NCBI GenBank assembly: GCA_024867545.1 | Contig: JANFNE010000034.1 | Coordinates: 248,001-312,000, forward strand | Origin: Phytopythium helicoides | Lineage: Eukaryota; Oomycota; Peronosporomycetes; Pythiales; Pythiaceae | Reading direction: 5' to 3' | DNA length: 64,000 nucleotides | Shown: positions 53,659 to 64,000 of the stretch, in pieces | How positions within the stretch are numbered: the first letter of the stretch is position 1 | How the letters are laid out: each line of letters begins with the position of its first letter | Notes under the pieces: generated by a model | The model's input: the letters and a program-made list of their open reading frames with translations, nothing else | The model's database searches: none | Told to the model about the DNA's origin: nothing | Made by a program: the position numbers and the translations under genes

Positions 53659-56600
53659 AGTCAGCTGCACTCTACCCTCCTCCACCTCCATCACATCGCT
53701 CGATCGCACGTGGTTCACACCCACGCACAAGGGTTCTTCTGATCGCAGGGGTCGTCAAGCAACGGAGCACGACTCATGGGATGCAAGGGATGGGACTGCA
53801 TGAGACAAAGGAGTCAGCGGTGGACCAATTTGCACACGAACAGCAGGCGACGCGACCATCGAGCTGAGTCCGGTGGTCATGTTGAAGTTGAAGGCAAGGG
53901 AGGCGACCAGCGCTGCGAGGCTGCTACCGTATGCGAGCTGGCGATGTGGTCCGCGCCATCCATCAAGCAGCGCGTGCTCTTGGAGCCGAGGCGGCTTTGC
54001 TTTGGCTTTGGGTATGCCTTTTTTTCAAACCAAGAGGAGAAGTGACCGGTCTCGACCACATACAAAAAGCAAGACGCCGTGGCCGCCGGCCGTATAGTTC
54101 CTTCACTTGCGATTTCGGCGCGAAGCCCAGAATCGCCTCCGAGCCTCGCCTCCGACCAGCGCGTCCGACTCGCCTCCCACGAGCTCCCGCGCCGCCACAC
54201 CCGACGGCACACCACCATGAGCGTCTCCCTCTGCCTCCCGACGCTCTTCTCGCTCGCCCTCGCGCTCTCCGCGCTGCTCTACGCGCTCGGCACGACGCTT
54301 TTGTTCGCGGCCGCCGCCGTCTACGCCACGGCCGTCGCCAAGCGCCGCAGCGAGAGCCACAAGGAGACCGACAACGCCGCCAAGCGACAGAGCACGCCAG
54401 GCACCGCCTCCGACGTCTCGGAAGACTCGGAAGACTCCGCACGCGCCAACCAGGACGCCGCTCAAGCCGACTTGGACTTCGACTTGGACTATAACAGCGA
54501 GAACGCGCGCGAGTTCGAGTTCGAGTTCGAGTTCGAGTTCGAGCGCCTGGCGCACAGCGGTGACGGTGTCTCTCGCTCCCATTTCTGCTCCCGATCCTAC
54601 TCGAGCCGCGACGGCAGCGACGACGGTGAAGGCGAAGGCGAAGGCGGCTACGAGTCGGACGACTGCGCCAGTTCCGCCGGGTCCTCCATCGACCACTGGG
54701 ACCCCATCTTCGACGAATACTACCAAGACGTCGATGCCGCGACTGAACCCGCCGACTTCATGTTCGCCGACGCATGTATGCACGGCATCTACGGCTTCTG
54801 CCTCTCTTGTGACGGGCCATACTACGCCGACTGCGATGTCGAGGACCTCGACTGCGACGTACAAGATGATGGAGAGTGCCTCGAGTACATCCACGACGGC
54901 GAGTACGAAGAGTACAACTACGATGGAGAGTACGAAGAGTACAACTACGATGGAGAGTACGACGAGTACAACTACGACGGAGAGTACGAAGAGTACAACA
55001 CCGAGACGCAACGCGTACGAGACCTCCTGTCATATTATGGCGACATGCACGATACGTCCGATGCGGACGCCGTCATCGAGAGCTTTTGCCACAACTTCAT
55101 GGACGGTCACGACACGGACTACAACGACCACTACCGCTACGGCGGCGGCGACCTCGACTACAGCTGTGGCAACTACGGCAGTGTCGCTGCATCCAATGTG
55201 TCGTTCGAGCTCGATGAGGTGAAGATCGTTGGCCCCGACCTCGAGCTTCTGTCCGCGCTCGGACTGGAGCTTCCACATGAGTCCGAGTCCGAGACGAAGC
55301 ACGTTGGACCCGACCTCGAGCTTCTATCTGCACTCGGACTGGAGCTTCCACACGAGTCCGAGTCCGAGACGAACCGCGTCGGACCCGACCTCGAGCTTCT
55401 CGCTGCACTCGGACTGGACCAAGACTGCCAAGCTGAGTCCGTCACAACAACCGTGACCTCGAGCTCGCAGCCGTCGGTCGAGACGACCGAGACCGCAAAC
55501 ACCACGACCGTCAAGCGTAATGGCACGACCGCCAAGCGTAATGGCACGACCAGCATCCCCAACGCCAGGATGGTGTCATCGACCAAGCGACCCACGCGCA
55601 CCAATGCCAACAAGGCGCTCGAGAACCGTCCGCGCTGGCGCTGATCTCAAGAAGACACAGCATGATACGACACGACACGACATAACACAGCGTGTTGTCC
55701 AGTCTGGTCGTCTGTGGAAGCCAACCGACTGGAAGGCTCCACCCTGCCTGCACTCGCTGGCATCCCGAGTATTTATCATCCATCTATTTATCTATCTATC
55801 TATCTAGCCATCAACTATGAAAAGTACGCACGTACACCATTGATCGATTCGATCTGCATGTTCAACACTGATAATCAAAAAGCAATACACAAAAACACAC
55901 AAACAAGCGTAGCGTGAGATCCGAGATCCGAGATCGATTCCGACACGACTCGATACGGCATGACATCATGAATTCACACAGCATTACCAAACTTGTTCCC
56001 TTCTCGCCGACTCTCCCACCTGACAACTCGCCCACTTGACAACTCGACAACTCGACAACTAGCCAACTTGCGAGCCTCATCCTTGTTTCTCTCTTGCACA
56101 CCTGTGCTGTCCAAAGCATCACTCTTCCAACATCAAGCAAGCAAGCATCAAGCAAACAAACCGAGACCAGCAAACCGAGACAGCACCATGAATATGGGGG
56201 AAGAAGTGCATAGAAAAAGAAATTCATAAAGTGAGGGAAAAAGAAAATGAATATGGGAAAAGAGGAAAGAGGAAAAAACAGAGGAAAAAAAGAGAAAAGA
56301 GAGAAAAAAAAAAGCAAACGCACCTGACAGATCACATCAACCTCGGCGCGTTTCCTTTTCGATCGACTCGCCTTGAGCTGCAAACACACCATCCATTCGT
56401 TCATTCGTCCATTCATCCATTCATGCCGTGTAGAGAGAGAGAGAGAGAGAGGCAAACAATGAGCGGGAGTGGTGAGGTGGTTTCTTCTTGGATATGTGGA
56501 AACGTGGAAACCACTTCGAGCCGTAGGAAGAAAACACAAAAAAAACAACAACAACAACAACAAAAGAGATATTGTACCTGGAGCACTCCTGCACCACACC

Positions 56601-57791
56601 TGTACCACACACCAACATATTCAGATACCCATGGGTTAGTGATGGGGTCGACAGACTGCAGACTGCAGACTGGCGCAACGAGAACCGAACCTGTCGTGAG
56701 CCGACGTGAACGCACGCTCAGAACTCGGTGCAGCGCAACGAGTCGCGGCACGCCGTGGCGTGGTGCGGAACGCCTGAGTGCGGCTTGCCAGTAGACAGCT
56801 GAGCTTGGGGGGATCGGGGGATCGATGTATTGGGGAATCGAGGATCGGCGGATCAAGGATCGAGGATCGGCGGATCTCACGCCTTCTCTTCGCGTCCAGA
56901 GTCTCCAGATGCGTCATCCCGTCGTTGATCGACGGCTCCGTGGACTCTGTAGCACCATACTGCACCTCACCGTGCCGCACCACACCACACCACACCGCAC
57001 CGCTCTACCTTTCCTTGGCTTGTTACTTCCTTGACTGCCTCGACCCTCTTCCACTCTCGTTCCACTGCGTACTCCACCACATCGACTCGCTGCACCACCA
57101 CAGCGCGCCCCACACGCACGGTGCGTCCTGACAAGCACACGCACAGCGCCCGCACACACACGCACAGCGCCTGGTGTCCTCCCCGCGCCTCCAGTCTCCG
57201 CGCTTCCGTCCCCGGCGCTACCGGTAGCTGCGCTTCCCTCCCTGGTCCCTGCTGCAGCCTGCAGCGCACACCTCACTCATCTACCAGACCTCACAAACAC
57301 TCACTCCCTCGCTCACTCCCTCACACATCTCCCACAGCTCACGCGAGCGCCGGTGCCGTACAACTGGTACTGCCAACGCCAGCGCATCGCCGTCCTTTCT
57401 CGCAATGCAACGCCAGCTTTGCCGCAGCATCGAGTCGACACGATACGACGTCCAACACCCGAGCGAATTGGCTGTTGGAAATCAGGTCGCGTGACGTATA
57501 CGACCGTCCAGTGTCGACGCCAGCCAGAGTGGTACGGAATCCCGCAGTAGATCTTTGGAAGGTTGCAGTTTGCAGTAGGCAGGCAGGATTGCTTGGTCGA
57601 GGAGGGTCCGGATCCCCTGAGCACGAACGAGGCTCTCTCACTTCTGGATTGTCCTGGCGGGGGCCCACACGCGTCCTGCACGCGGTCAATAGAGAAGGCA
57701 GCCACATGTCATCACCTCCCAGCTCTTCCAGTGACATCCTGTGTGAGTACCAGTCAGCAAGTCGGCAAGTCGGCAAGTCGGCTAGTCAGCT
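53659..57791 (+). repeat. Array unit 7
   Basis: 4,133 bp. It has the segment of about 41 bp (about 53,977-54,017). The fourth G run of the minisatellite is broken (gatcggcgg). Confidence 0.9.
54217..55644 (+). CDS. RPRWR-family array protein, copy 7
   Basis: 475 residues, the longest. It has a duplicated KRNGTT in the Ser/Thr tail and DFDLDYN in place of DLDFYYN. Cys in ESFCHNF as in copy 6. Five EF pairs, four Tyr-rich repeats and three VGPDLELL repeats. Confidence 0.85.
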   Translation: MSVSLCLPTLFSLALALSALLYALGTTLLFAAAAVYATAVAKRRSESHKETDNAAKRQSTPGTASDVSEDSEDSARANQDAAQADLDFDLDYNSENAREFEFEFEFEFERLAHSGDGVSRSHFCSRSYSSRDGSDDGEGEGEGGYESDDCASSAGSSIDHWDPIFDEYYQDVDAATEPADFMFADACMHGIYGFCLSCDGPYYADCDVEDLDCDVQDDGECLEYIHDGEYEEYNYDGEYEEYNYDGEYDEYNYDGEYEEYNTETQRVRDLLSYYGDMHDTSDADAVIESFCHNFMDGHDTDYNDHYRYGGGDLDYSCGNYGSVAASNVSFELDEVKIVGPDLELLSALGLELPHESESETKHVGPDLELLSALGLELPHESESETNRVGPDLELLAALGLDQDCQAESVTTTVTSSSQPSVETTETANTTTVKRNGTTAKRNGTTSIPNARMVSSTKRPTRTNANKALENRPRWR

Positions 57792-60700
57792 AGTCAGCTG
57801 CACTCTACCCTCCTCCACCTCCATCACATCGCTCGATCGCACGTGGTTCACACCCACGCACAAGGGTTCTTCTGATCGCAGGGGTCGTCAAGCAACGGAG
57901 CACGACTCATGGGATGCAAGGGATGGGACTGCATGAGACAAAGGAGTCAGCGGTGGACCAATTTGCACACGAACAGCAGGCGACGCGACCATCGAGCTGA
58001 GTCCGGTGGTCATGTTGAAGTTGAAGGCAAGGGAGGCGACCAGCGCTGCGAGGCTGCTACCGTATGCGAGCTGGCGATGTGGTCCGCGCCATCCATCAAG
58101 CAGCGCGTGCCGTTTTTTCAAACCAAGAGGAGAAGTGACCGGTCTCGACCACATACAAAAAGCAAGACGCCGTGGCCGCCGGCCGTATAGTTCCTTCACT
58201 TGCGATTTCGGCGCGAAGCCCAGAATCGCCTCCGAGCCTCGCCTCCGACCAGCGCGTCCGACTCGCCTCCCACGAGCTCCCGCGCCGCCACACCCGACGG
58301 CACACCACCATGAGCGTCTCCCTCTGCCTCCCGACGCTCTTCTCGCTCGCCCTCGCGCTCTCCGCGCTGCTCTACGCGCTCGGCACGACGCTTTTGTTCG
58401 CGGCCGCCGCCGTCTACGCCACGGCCGTCGCCAAGCGCCGCAGCGAGAGCCACAAGGAGACCGACAACGCCGCCAAGCGACAGAGCACGCCAGGCACCGC
58501 CTCCGACGTCTCGGAAGACTCGGAAGACTCCGCACGCGCCAACCAGGACGCCGCTCAAGCCGACTTGGACTTCGACTTGGACTATAACAGCGAGAACGCG
58601 CGCGAGTTCGAGTTCGAGTTCGAGTTCGAACGCCTGGCGCACAGCGGTGACGGTGTCTCTCGCTCCCGTTTCTGCTCCCGCTCCTACTCGAGCCGCGACG
58701 GCAGCGACGACGGTGAAGGCGAAGGCGAAGGCGAAGGCGAAGGCGGCTACGAGTCGGACGACTGCGCCAGTTCCGCCGGGTCCTCTATCGACCACTGGGA
58801 CCCCATCTTCGACGAATACTACCAAGACGTCGATGCCGCGACTGAACCCGCCGACTTCATGTTCGCCGACGCATGTATGCACGGCATCTACGGCTTCTGC
58901 CTCTCTTGTGACGGGCCATACTACGCCGACTGCGATGTCGAGGACCTCGACTGCGACGTACAAGATGGTGGAGAGTGCCTCGAGTACATCCACGATGGAG
59001 AGTACGACGAGTACATCCACGATGGAGAGTACGAAGAGTACAACTACGATGGAGAGTACGAAGAGTACAACCACGACGGAGAGTACGAAGAGTACAACAC
59101 CGAGACGCAACGCGTACGAGACCTCCTGTCATATTACGGCGACATGCACGATACGTCCGATGCGGACGCCGTCATCGAGAGCTTTCGTCACAACTTCATG
59201 GACGGTCACGACACGGACTACAACGACCACTACCGCTACGGCGGCGGCGACCTCGACTACAGCTGTGGCAACTACGGCAGTGTCGCTGCATCCAATGTGT
59301 CGTTCGAGCTCGATGAGGTGAAGATCGTTGGCCCCGACCTCGAGCTTCTGTCCGCGCTCGGACTGGAGCTTCCACATGAGTCCGAGTCCGAGACGAAGCA
59401 CGTTGGCCCCGACCTCGAGCTTCTATCTGCACTCGGACTGGAGCTTCCACACGAGTCCGAGTCCGAGACGAACCGCGTTGGACCCGACCTCGAGCTTCTC
59501 GCCGCACTCGGACTGGACTGCCAAGCTGAGTCCGTCACAACAACCGTGACCTCGAGCTCGCAGCCGTCGGTCGAGACGACCGAGACCTCAAACATCACGA
59601 CCGTCAAGCGTAATGGCACGACCAGCATCCCCAACGCCAGGAAGGTGTCATCGACCAAGCGACCCACGCGCACCAATGCCAACAAGGCGCTCGAGAACCG
59701 TCCGCGCTGGCGCTGATCTCAAGAAGACACAGCATGATACGACACGACACGACATAACACAGCGTGTTGTCCAGTCTGGTCGTCTGTGGAAGCCAACCGA
59801 CCGGATGGCTCCACCCTGCCTGCACTCGCTGGCATCCCGAGTATTTATCATCCATCTATTTATCTATCTATCTATCTAGCCATCAACTATGAAAAGTACG
59901 CACGTACAGCATCGATCGATTCGATCTGCATGTTCAACACTGATAATCAAAAAAACAATACACAAAAACACACAAACAAGCGTAGCATGAGATCCGAGAT
60001 CCGAGATCGATTCCGACACGACTCGATACGGCATGACATCATGAATTCACACAGCATTACCAAACTTGTTCCCTTCTCGCCGACTCTCCCACCTGACAAC
60101 TCGCCCACTTGACAACTCGACAACTCGACAACTAGCCAACTTGCGAGCCTCATCCTTGTTTCTCTCTTGCACACCTGTGCTGTCCAAAGCATCACTCTTC
60201 CAACATCAAGCAAGCAAGCATCAAGCAAACAAACCGAGACCAGCAAACCGAGACAGCACCATGAATATGGGGGAAGAAGTGCATAGAAAAAGAAATTCAT
60301 AAAGTGATGGAAAAAGAAAATGAATATGGGAAAAGAGGAAAGAGGAAAAAAACAGAGGAAAAAAAGAGAAAAGAGAAAAAAAATACAGCAAACGCACCTG
60401 ACAGATCACATCAACCTCGGCGCGTTTCCTTTTCGATCAACTTGCCTTGAGCTGCAAACACACCATCCATTCGTTCATTCGTCCATTCATTCATTCATGC
60501 CGTGTAGAGAGAGGCAAACAATGGGCGGGAGTGGTGAGGTGGTTTCTTCTTGGATAGATATGTGGAAACGTGGAAACCACTTCGAGCCGTAGGAAGAAAA
60601 CACACAAAAAAAAAAACAACAACAACAAAAGAGATATTGTACCTGGAGCACTCCTGCACCACACCTGCACCACACACCAACATATACAGATACCCATGGG

Positions 60701-61859
60701 TTAGTGATGGGGTCGACAGACTGCAGACTGCAGACTGGCGCAACGAGAACCGAACCTGTCGTTAGCCGACGTAAACGCACGCTCAGAACTCGGTGCAGCG
60801 CAACGAGTCGCGGCACGGCGTGGCGTGGTGCGGAACGCCTGAGTACGGCTTGCCAGTAGACAGCTGAGCTTGGGGGGATCGGGGGATCGATGTATTGGGG
60901 AATCGAGGATCGGCGGATCAAGGATCGAGGATCGGCGGATCTCACGCCTTCTCTTCGCGTCCAGAGTCTCCAGATGCGTCACCTCGTCGTTGATCGACGG
61001 CTCCGTGGACTCTGTAGCACCATACTGCACCTCACCGTGCCGCACCACACCACACCGCACCGCTCTACCGTTCCTTGGCTTGTTACTTCCTTGACTGCCT
61101 CGACCCTCTTCCACTCTCGTTCCACTGCGTACTCCACCACATCGACTCGCTGCACCACCACAGCGCGCCCCACACGCACGGTGCGTCCTGACAAGCACAC
61201 GCACAGCGCCCGCACACACACGCACAGCGCCTGGTGTCCTCCCCGCGCCTCCAGTCTCCGCGCTTCCGTCCCCGGCGCTACCGGTAGCTGCGCTTCCCTC
61301 CCTGGTCCCTGCTGCAGCCTGCAGCGCACACCTCACTCATCTACCAGACCTCACAAACACTCACTCCCTCGCTCACTCCCTCACACATCTCCCACAGCTC
61401 ACGCGAGCGCCGGTGCCGTACAACTGGTACTGCCAACGCCAGCGCATCGCCGTCCTTTCTCGCAATGCAACGCCAGCTTTGCCGCAGCATCGAGTCGACA
61501 CGATACGACGTCCAACACCCGAGCGAATTGGCTGTTGGAAATCAGGTCGCGTGACGTATACGACCGTCCAGTGTCGACGCCAGCCAGAGTGGTACGGAAT
61601 CCCGCAGTAGATCTTTGGAAGGTTGCAGTTTGCAGTAGGCAGGCAGGATTGCTTGGTCGAGGAGGGTCCGGATCCCCTGAGCACGAACGAGGCTCTCTCA
61701 CTTCTGGATTGTCCTGGCGGGGGCCCACACGCGTCCTGCACGCGGTCAATAGAGAAGGCAGCCACATGTCATCACCTCCCAGCTCTTCCAGTGACATCCT
61801 GTGTGAGTACCAGTCAGCAAGTCGGCAAGTCGGCAAGTCGGCTAGTCAGCTAGTCAGCT
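57792..61859 (+). repeat. Array unit 8
   Basis: 4,068 bp. It lacks the 41-bp segment. Its spacer has the changed gtgacgtatacgaccgtcc motif, also seen in unit 7's spacer. An extra short duplication, agtcagct, marks its right end. Confidence 0.9.
58310..59716 (+). CDS. RPRWR-family array protein, copy 8
   Basis: 468 residues. Two extra Gly-Glu pairs (five in total), rearranged Tyr repeats beginning HDGEYDEYIHDGEYEEYN, four EF pairs, DFDLDYN as in copy 7, loss of Asp-Gln in GLDCQAES and TSNITTVKR in the tail (both shared with copy 9). Six-cysteine block and RPRWR end unchanged. Confidence 0.85.
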   Translation: MSVSLCLPTLFSLALALSALLYALGTTLLFAAAAVYATAVAKRRSESHKETDNAAKRQSTPGTASDVSEDSEDSARANQDAAQADLDFDLDYNSENAREFEFEFEFERLAHSGDGVSRSRFCSRSYSSRDGSDDGEGEGEGEGEGGYESDDCASSAGSSIDHWDPIFDEYYQDVDAATEPADFMFADACMHGIYGFCLSCDGPYYADCDVEDLDCDVQDGGECLEYIHDGEYDEYIHDGEYEEYNYDGEYEEYNHDGEYEEYNTETQRVRDLLSYYGDMHDTSDADAVIESFRHNFMDGHDTDYNDHYRYGGGDLDYSCGNYGSVAASNVSFELDEVKIVGPDLELLSALGLELPHESESETKHVGPDLELLSALGLELPHESESETNRVGPDLELLAALGLDCQAESVTTTVTSSSQPSVETTETSNITTVKRNGTTSIPNARKVSSTKRPTRTNANKALENRPRWR

Positions 61860-64000
61860 AGTCAGCTGCACTCTACCCTCCTCCACCTCCATCACATCGC
61901 TCGATCGCACGTGGTTCACACCCACGCACAAGGGTTCTTCTGATCGCAGGGGTCGTCAAGCAACGGAGCACGACTCATGGGATGCAAGGGATGGGACTGC
62001 ATGAGACAAAGGAGTCAGCGGTGGACCAATTTGCACACGAACAGCAGGCGACGCGACCATCGAGCTGAGTCCGGTGGTCATGTTGAAGTTGAAGGCAAGG
62101 GAGGCGACCAGCGCTGCGAGGCTGCTACCGTATGCGAGCTGGCGATGTGGTCCGCGCCATCCATCAAGCAGCGCGTGCCGTTTTTTCAAACCAAGAGGAG
62201 AAGTGACCGGTCTCGACCACATACAAAAAGCAAGACGCCGTGGCCGCCGGCCGTATAGTTCCTTCACTTGCGATTTCGGCGCGAAGCCCAGAATCGCCTC
62301 CGAGCCTCGCCTCCGACCAGCGCGTCCGACTCGCCTCCCACGAGCTCCCGCGCCGCCACACCCGACGGCACACCACCATGAGCGTCTCCCTCTGCCTCCC
62401 GACGCTCTTCTCGCTCGCCCTCGCGCTCTCCGCGCTGCTCTACGCGCTCGGCACGACGCTTTTGTTCGCGGCCGCCGCCGTCTACGCCACGGCCGTCGCC
62501 AAGCGCCGCAGCGAGAGCCACAAGGAGACCGACAACGCCGCCAAGCGACAGAGCACGCCAGGCACCGCCTCCGACGTCTCGGGAGACTCGGAAGACTCCG
62601 CACGCGCCAGCCAGGACGCCGTTCAAGCCGACTTGGACTTGGACTTCTACTATAACAGCGAGAACGCGCGCGAGTTCGAGTTCGAGTTCGAGTTCGAGTT
62701 CGAGCGCCTGGCGCACAGCAGTGACGGTGTCTCTCGCTCCCATTTCTGCTCCCGATCCTACTCGAGCCGCGACGGCAGCGACGACGGTGAAGGCGAAGGC
62801 GAAGGCGGCTACGAGTCGGACGACTGCGCCAGTTCCGCCGGGTCCTCCATCGACCACTGGGACCCCATCTTCGACGAATACTACCAAGACGTCGATGCCG
62901 CGACTGAACCCGCCGACTTCATGTTCGCCGACGCATGTATGCACGGCATCTACGGCTTCTGCCTCTCTTGTGACGGGCCATACTACGCCGACTGCGATGT
63001 CGAGGACCTCGACTGCGACGTACAAGATGGTGGAGAGTGCCTCGAGTACATCCACGACGGCGAGTACGAAGAGTACAACTACGACGGAGAGTACGAAGAG
63101 TACAACACCGAGACGCAACGCGTACGAGACCTCCTGTCATATTACGGCGACATGCACGATACGTCCGATGCGGACGCCGTCATCGAGAGCTTTCGCCACA
63201 ACTTCATGGACGGTCACGACACGGACTACAACGACCACTACCGCTACGGCGGCGGCGACCTCGACTACAGCTGTGGCAACTACGGCAGTGTCGCTGCATC
63301 CAATGTGTCGTTCGAGCTCGATGAGGTGAAGATCGTTGGCCCCGACCTCGAGCTTCTGTCCGCGCTCGGACTGGAGCTTCCACATGAGTCCGAGTCCGAG
63401 ACGAAGCACGTTGGCCCCGACCTCGAGCTTCTATCTGCACTCGGACTGGAGCTTCCACACGAGTCCGAGTCCGAGACGAACCGCGTTGGACCCGACCTCG
63501 AGCTTCTCGCCGCACTCGGACTGGACTGCCAAGCTGAGTCCGTCACAACAACCGTGACCTCGAGCTCGCAGCCGTCGGTCGAGACGACCGAGACCTCAAA
63601 CATCACGACCGTCAAGCGTAATGGCACGACCAGCATCCCCAACGCCAGGAAGGTGTCATCGACCAAGCGACCCACGCGCACCAATGCCAACAAGGCGCTC
63701 GAGAACCGTCCGCGCTGGCGCTGATCTCAAGAAGACACAGCATGATACGACACGACACGACATAACACAGCGTGTTGTCCAGTCTGGTCGTCTGTGGAAG
63801 CCAACCGACTGGAAGGCTCCACCCTGCCTGCACTCGCTGGCATCCCGAGTATTTATCATCCATCTATTTATCTATCTATCTATCTAGCCATCAACTATGA
63901 AAAGTACGCACGTACACCATTGATCGATTCGATCTGCATGTTCAACACTGATAATCAAAAAGCAATACACAAAAACACACAAACAAGCGTAGCGTGAGAT
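61860..64000 (+). repeat. Array unit 9, cut by the window edge
   Basis: 2,141 bp present, with the gene complete and the spacer truncated. There is no sign of the array ending. Confidence 0.9.
62378..63724 (+). CDS. RPRWR-family array protein, copy 9
   Basis: 448 residues. Only two Tyr-rich repeats remain (HDGEYEEYNYDGEYEEYN). Gly for Glu in VSGDSEDSA, Ser and Val changes in ARASQDAVQAD, Ser for Gly in HSSDGV. Five EF pairs and three VGPDLELL repeats. The tail matches copy 8. Cysteine block and RPRWR end kept. Confidence 0.85.
   Translation: MSVSLCLPTLFSLALALSALLYALGTTLLFAAAAVYATAVAKRRSESHKETDNAAKRQSTPGTASDVSGDSEDSARASQDAVQADLDLDFYYNSENAREFEFEFEFEFERLAHSSDGVSRSHFCSRSYSSRDGSDDGEGEGEGGYESDDCASSAGSSIDHWDPIFDEYYQDVDAATEPADFMFADACMHGIYGFCLSCDGPYYADCDVEDLDCDVQDGGECLEYIHDGEYEEYNYDGEYEEYNTETQRVRDLLSYYGDMHDTSDADAVIESFRHNFMDGHDTDYNDHYRYGGGDLDYSCGNYGSVAASNVSFELDEVKIVGPDLELLSALGLELPHESESETKHVGPDLELLSALGLELPHESESETNRVGPDLELLAALGLDCQAESVTTTVTSSSQPSVETTETSNITTVKRNGTTSIPNARKVSSTKRPTRTNANKALENRPRWR

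Larger units (their letters stand above)
24144..64000 (+). repeat. Head-to-tail tandem array, at least nine ~4.03-4.13-kb units
   Basis: Nine units begin at the landmark tagtcagctgcactctaccc (24144 diverged, 28198, 32329, 36355, 40452, 49633, 53659, 57792, 61860). They are nearly identical over most of their length. Each has about 525 bp of 5' flank, one gene of 1.33-1.43 kb and about 2.1 kb of non-coding spacer. The spacer contains in order: a conserved 3' flank; (ctat)n; a homopurine tract; (catt)n; (ga)n; (aac)n; repeats of cctgcaccaca; cagactg repeats; a GATC/G-run minisatellite; and a TC-rich/ACAC region. The array runs off the right edge. Unit 5 is split by a retrotransposon. Confidence 0.97.

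Noticed and set aside
24144..64000. Array as rDNA, 5S or CRISPR-like repeat
   Set aside because: No rRNA sequence, and the units are 4 kb with a protein gene. There is no short direct-repeat and spacer pattern.

Overview
The window looks like nuclear DNA of an oomycete (Stramenopiles). The evidence is compact genes with short GT-AG introns (about 35-80 nt, many with a CTAAC-like branch point), a core promoter resembling the oomycete Inr+FPR pair, a membrane-anchored tyrosine-kinase-like kinase, an Elp3 with a C-terminal membrane anchor, and a tyrosine-recombinase (DIRS-type) retrotransposon. I cannot name the genus. No rRNA, tRNA or CRISPR was seen.

Left part (1-22,231), conserved single-copy genes, mostly on the minus strand: an IQ-motif protein running off the left edge; Integrator subunit 9 (five exons); a large membrane-anchored protein kinase; a DUF3605-like protein; UTP18 (plus strand, three exons), head-to-head with the DUF3605 gene; a possible very small gene; an XRRA1-like leucine-rich-repeat protein (eight exons); the Qb-SNARE VTI1 (five exons); an EF-hand cation exchanger; and ELP3. 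The VTI1 gene plus the first exon of the XRRA1-like gene are duplicated in inverted orientation at 20,660-22,231. The two arms flank the exchanger and ELP3. The second VTI1 copy is intact and its protein has diverged. The second XRRA1 copy is a one-exon fragment.

Right part (22,232-64,000), accessory: a single-copy gene (22,867-23,736) for a small membrane-anchored acidic protein ending in RPRWR. It is followed by a head-to-tail array of at least nine units of about 4.03-4.13 kb that continues past the right edge. Each unit holds one intact intronless gene for a 443-475-residue protein with an N-terminal hydrophobic region, a six-cysteine block, acidic Tyr-rich and Glu/Phe repeats, and the same RPRWR end. 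The remaining 2.5 kb of each unit is non-coding, with homopurine tracts, simple repeats and a GATC/G-run minisatellite.

Unit 5 is split by a 5.16-kb DIRS-type retrotransposon (43,404-48,565) with gag-like ORFs, reverse transcriptase/RNase H and tyrosine recombinase. It has no target-site duplication. The units left and right of it carry different diagnostic variants, with some mosaicism. The array and its RPRWR protein family are the most unusual content. I recognise no known family for them and assign no function.
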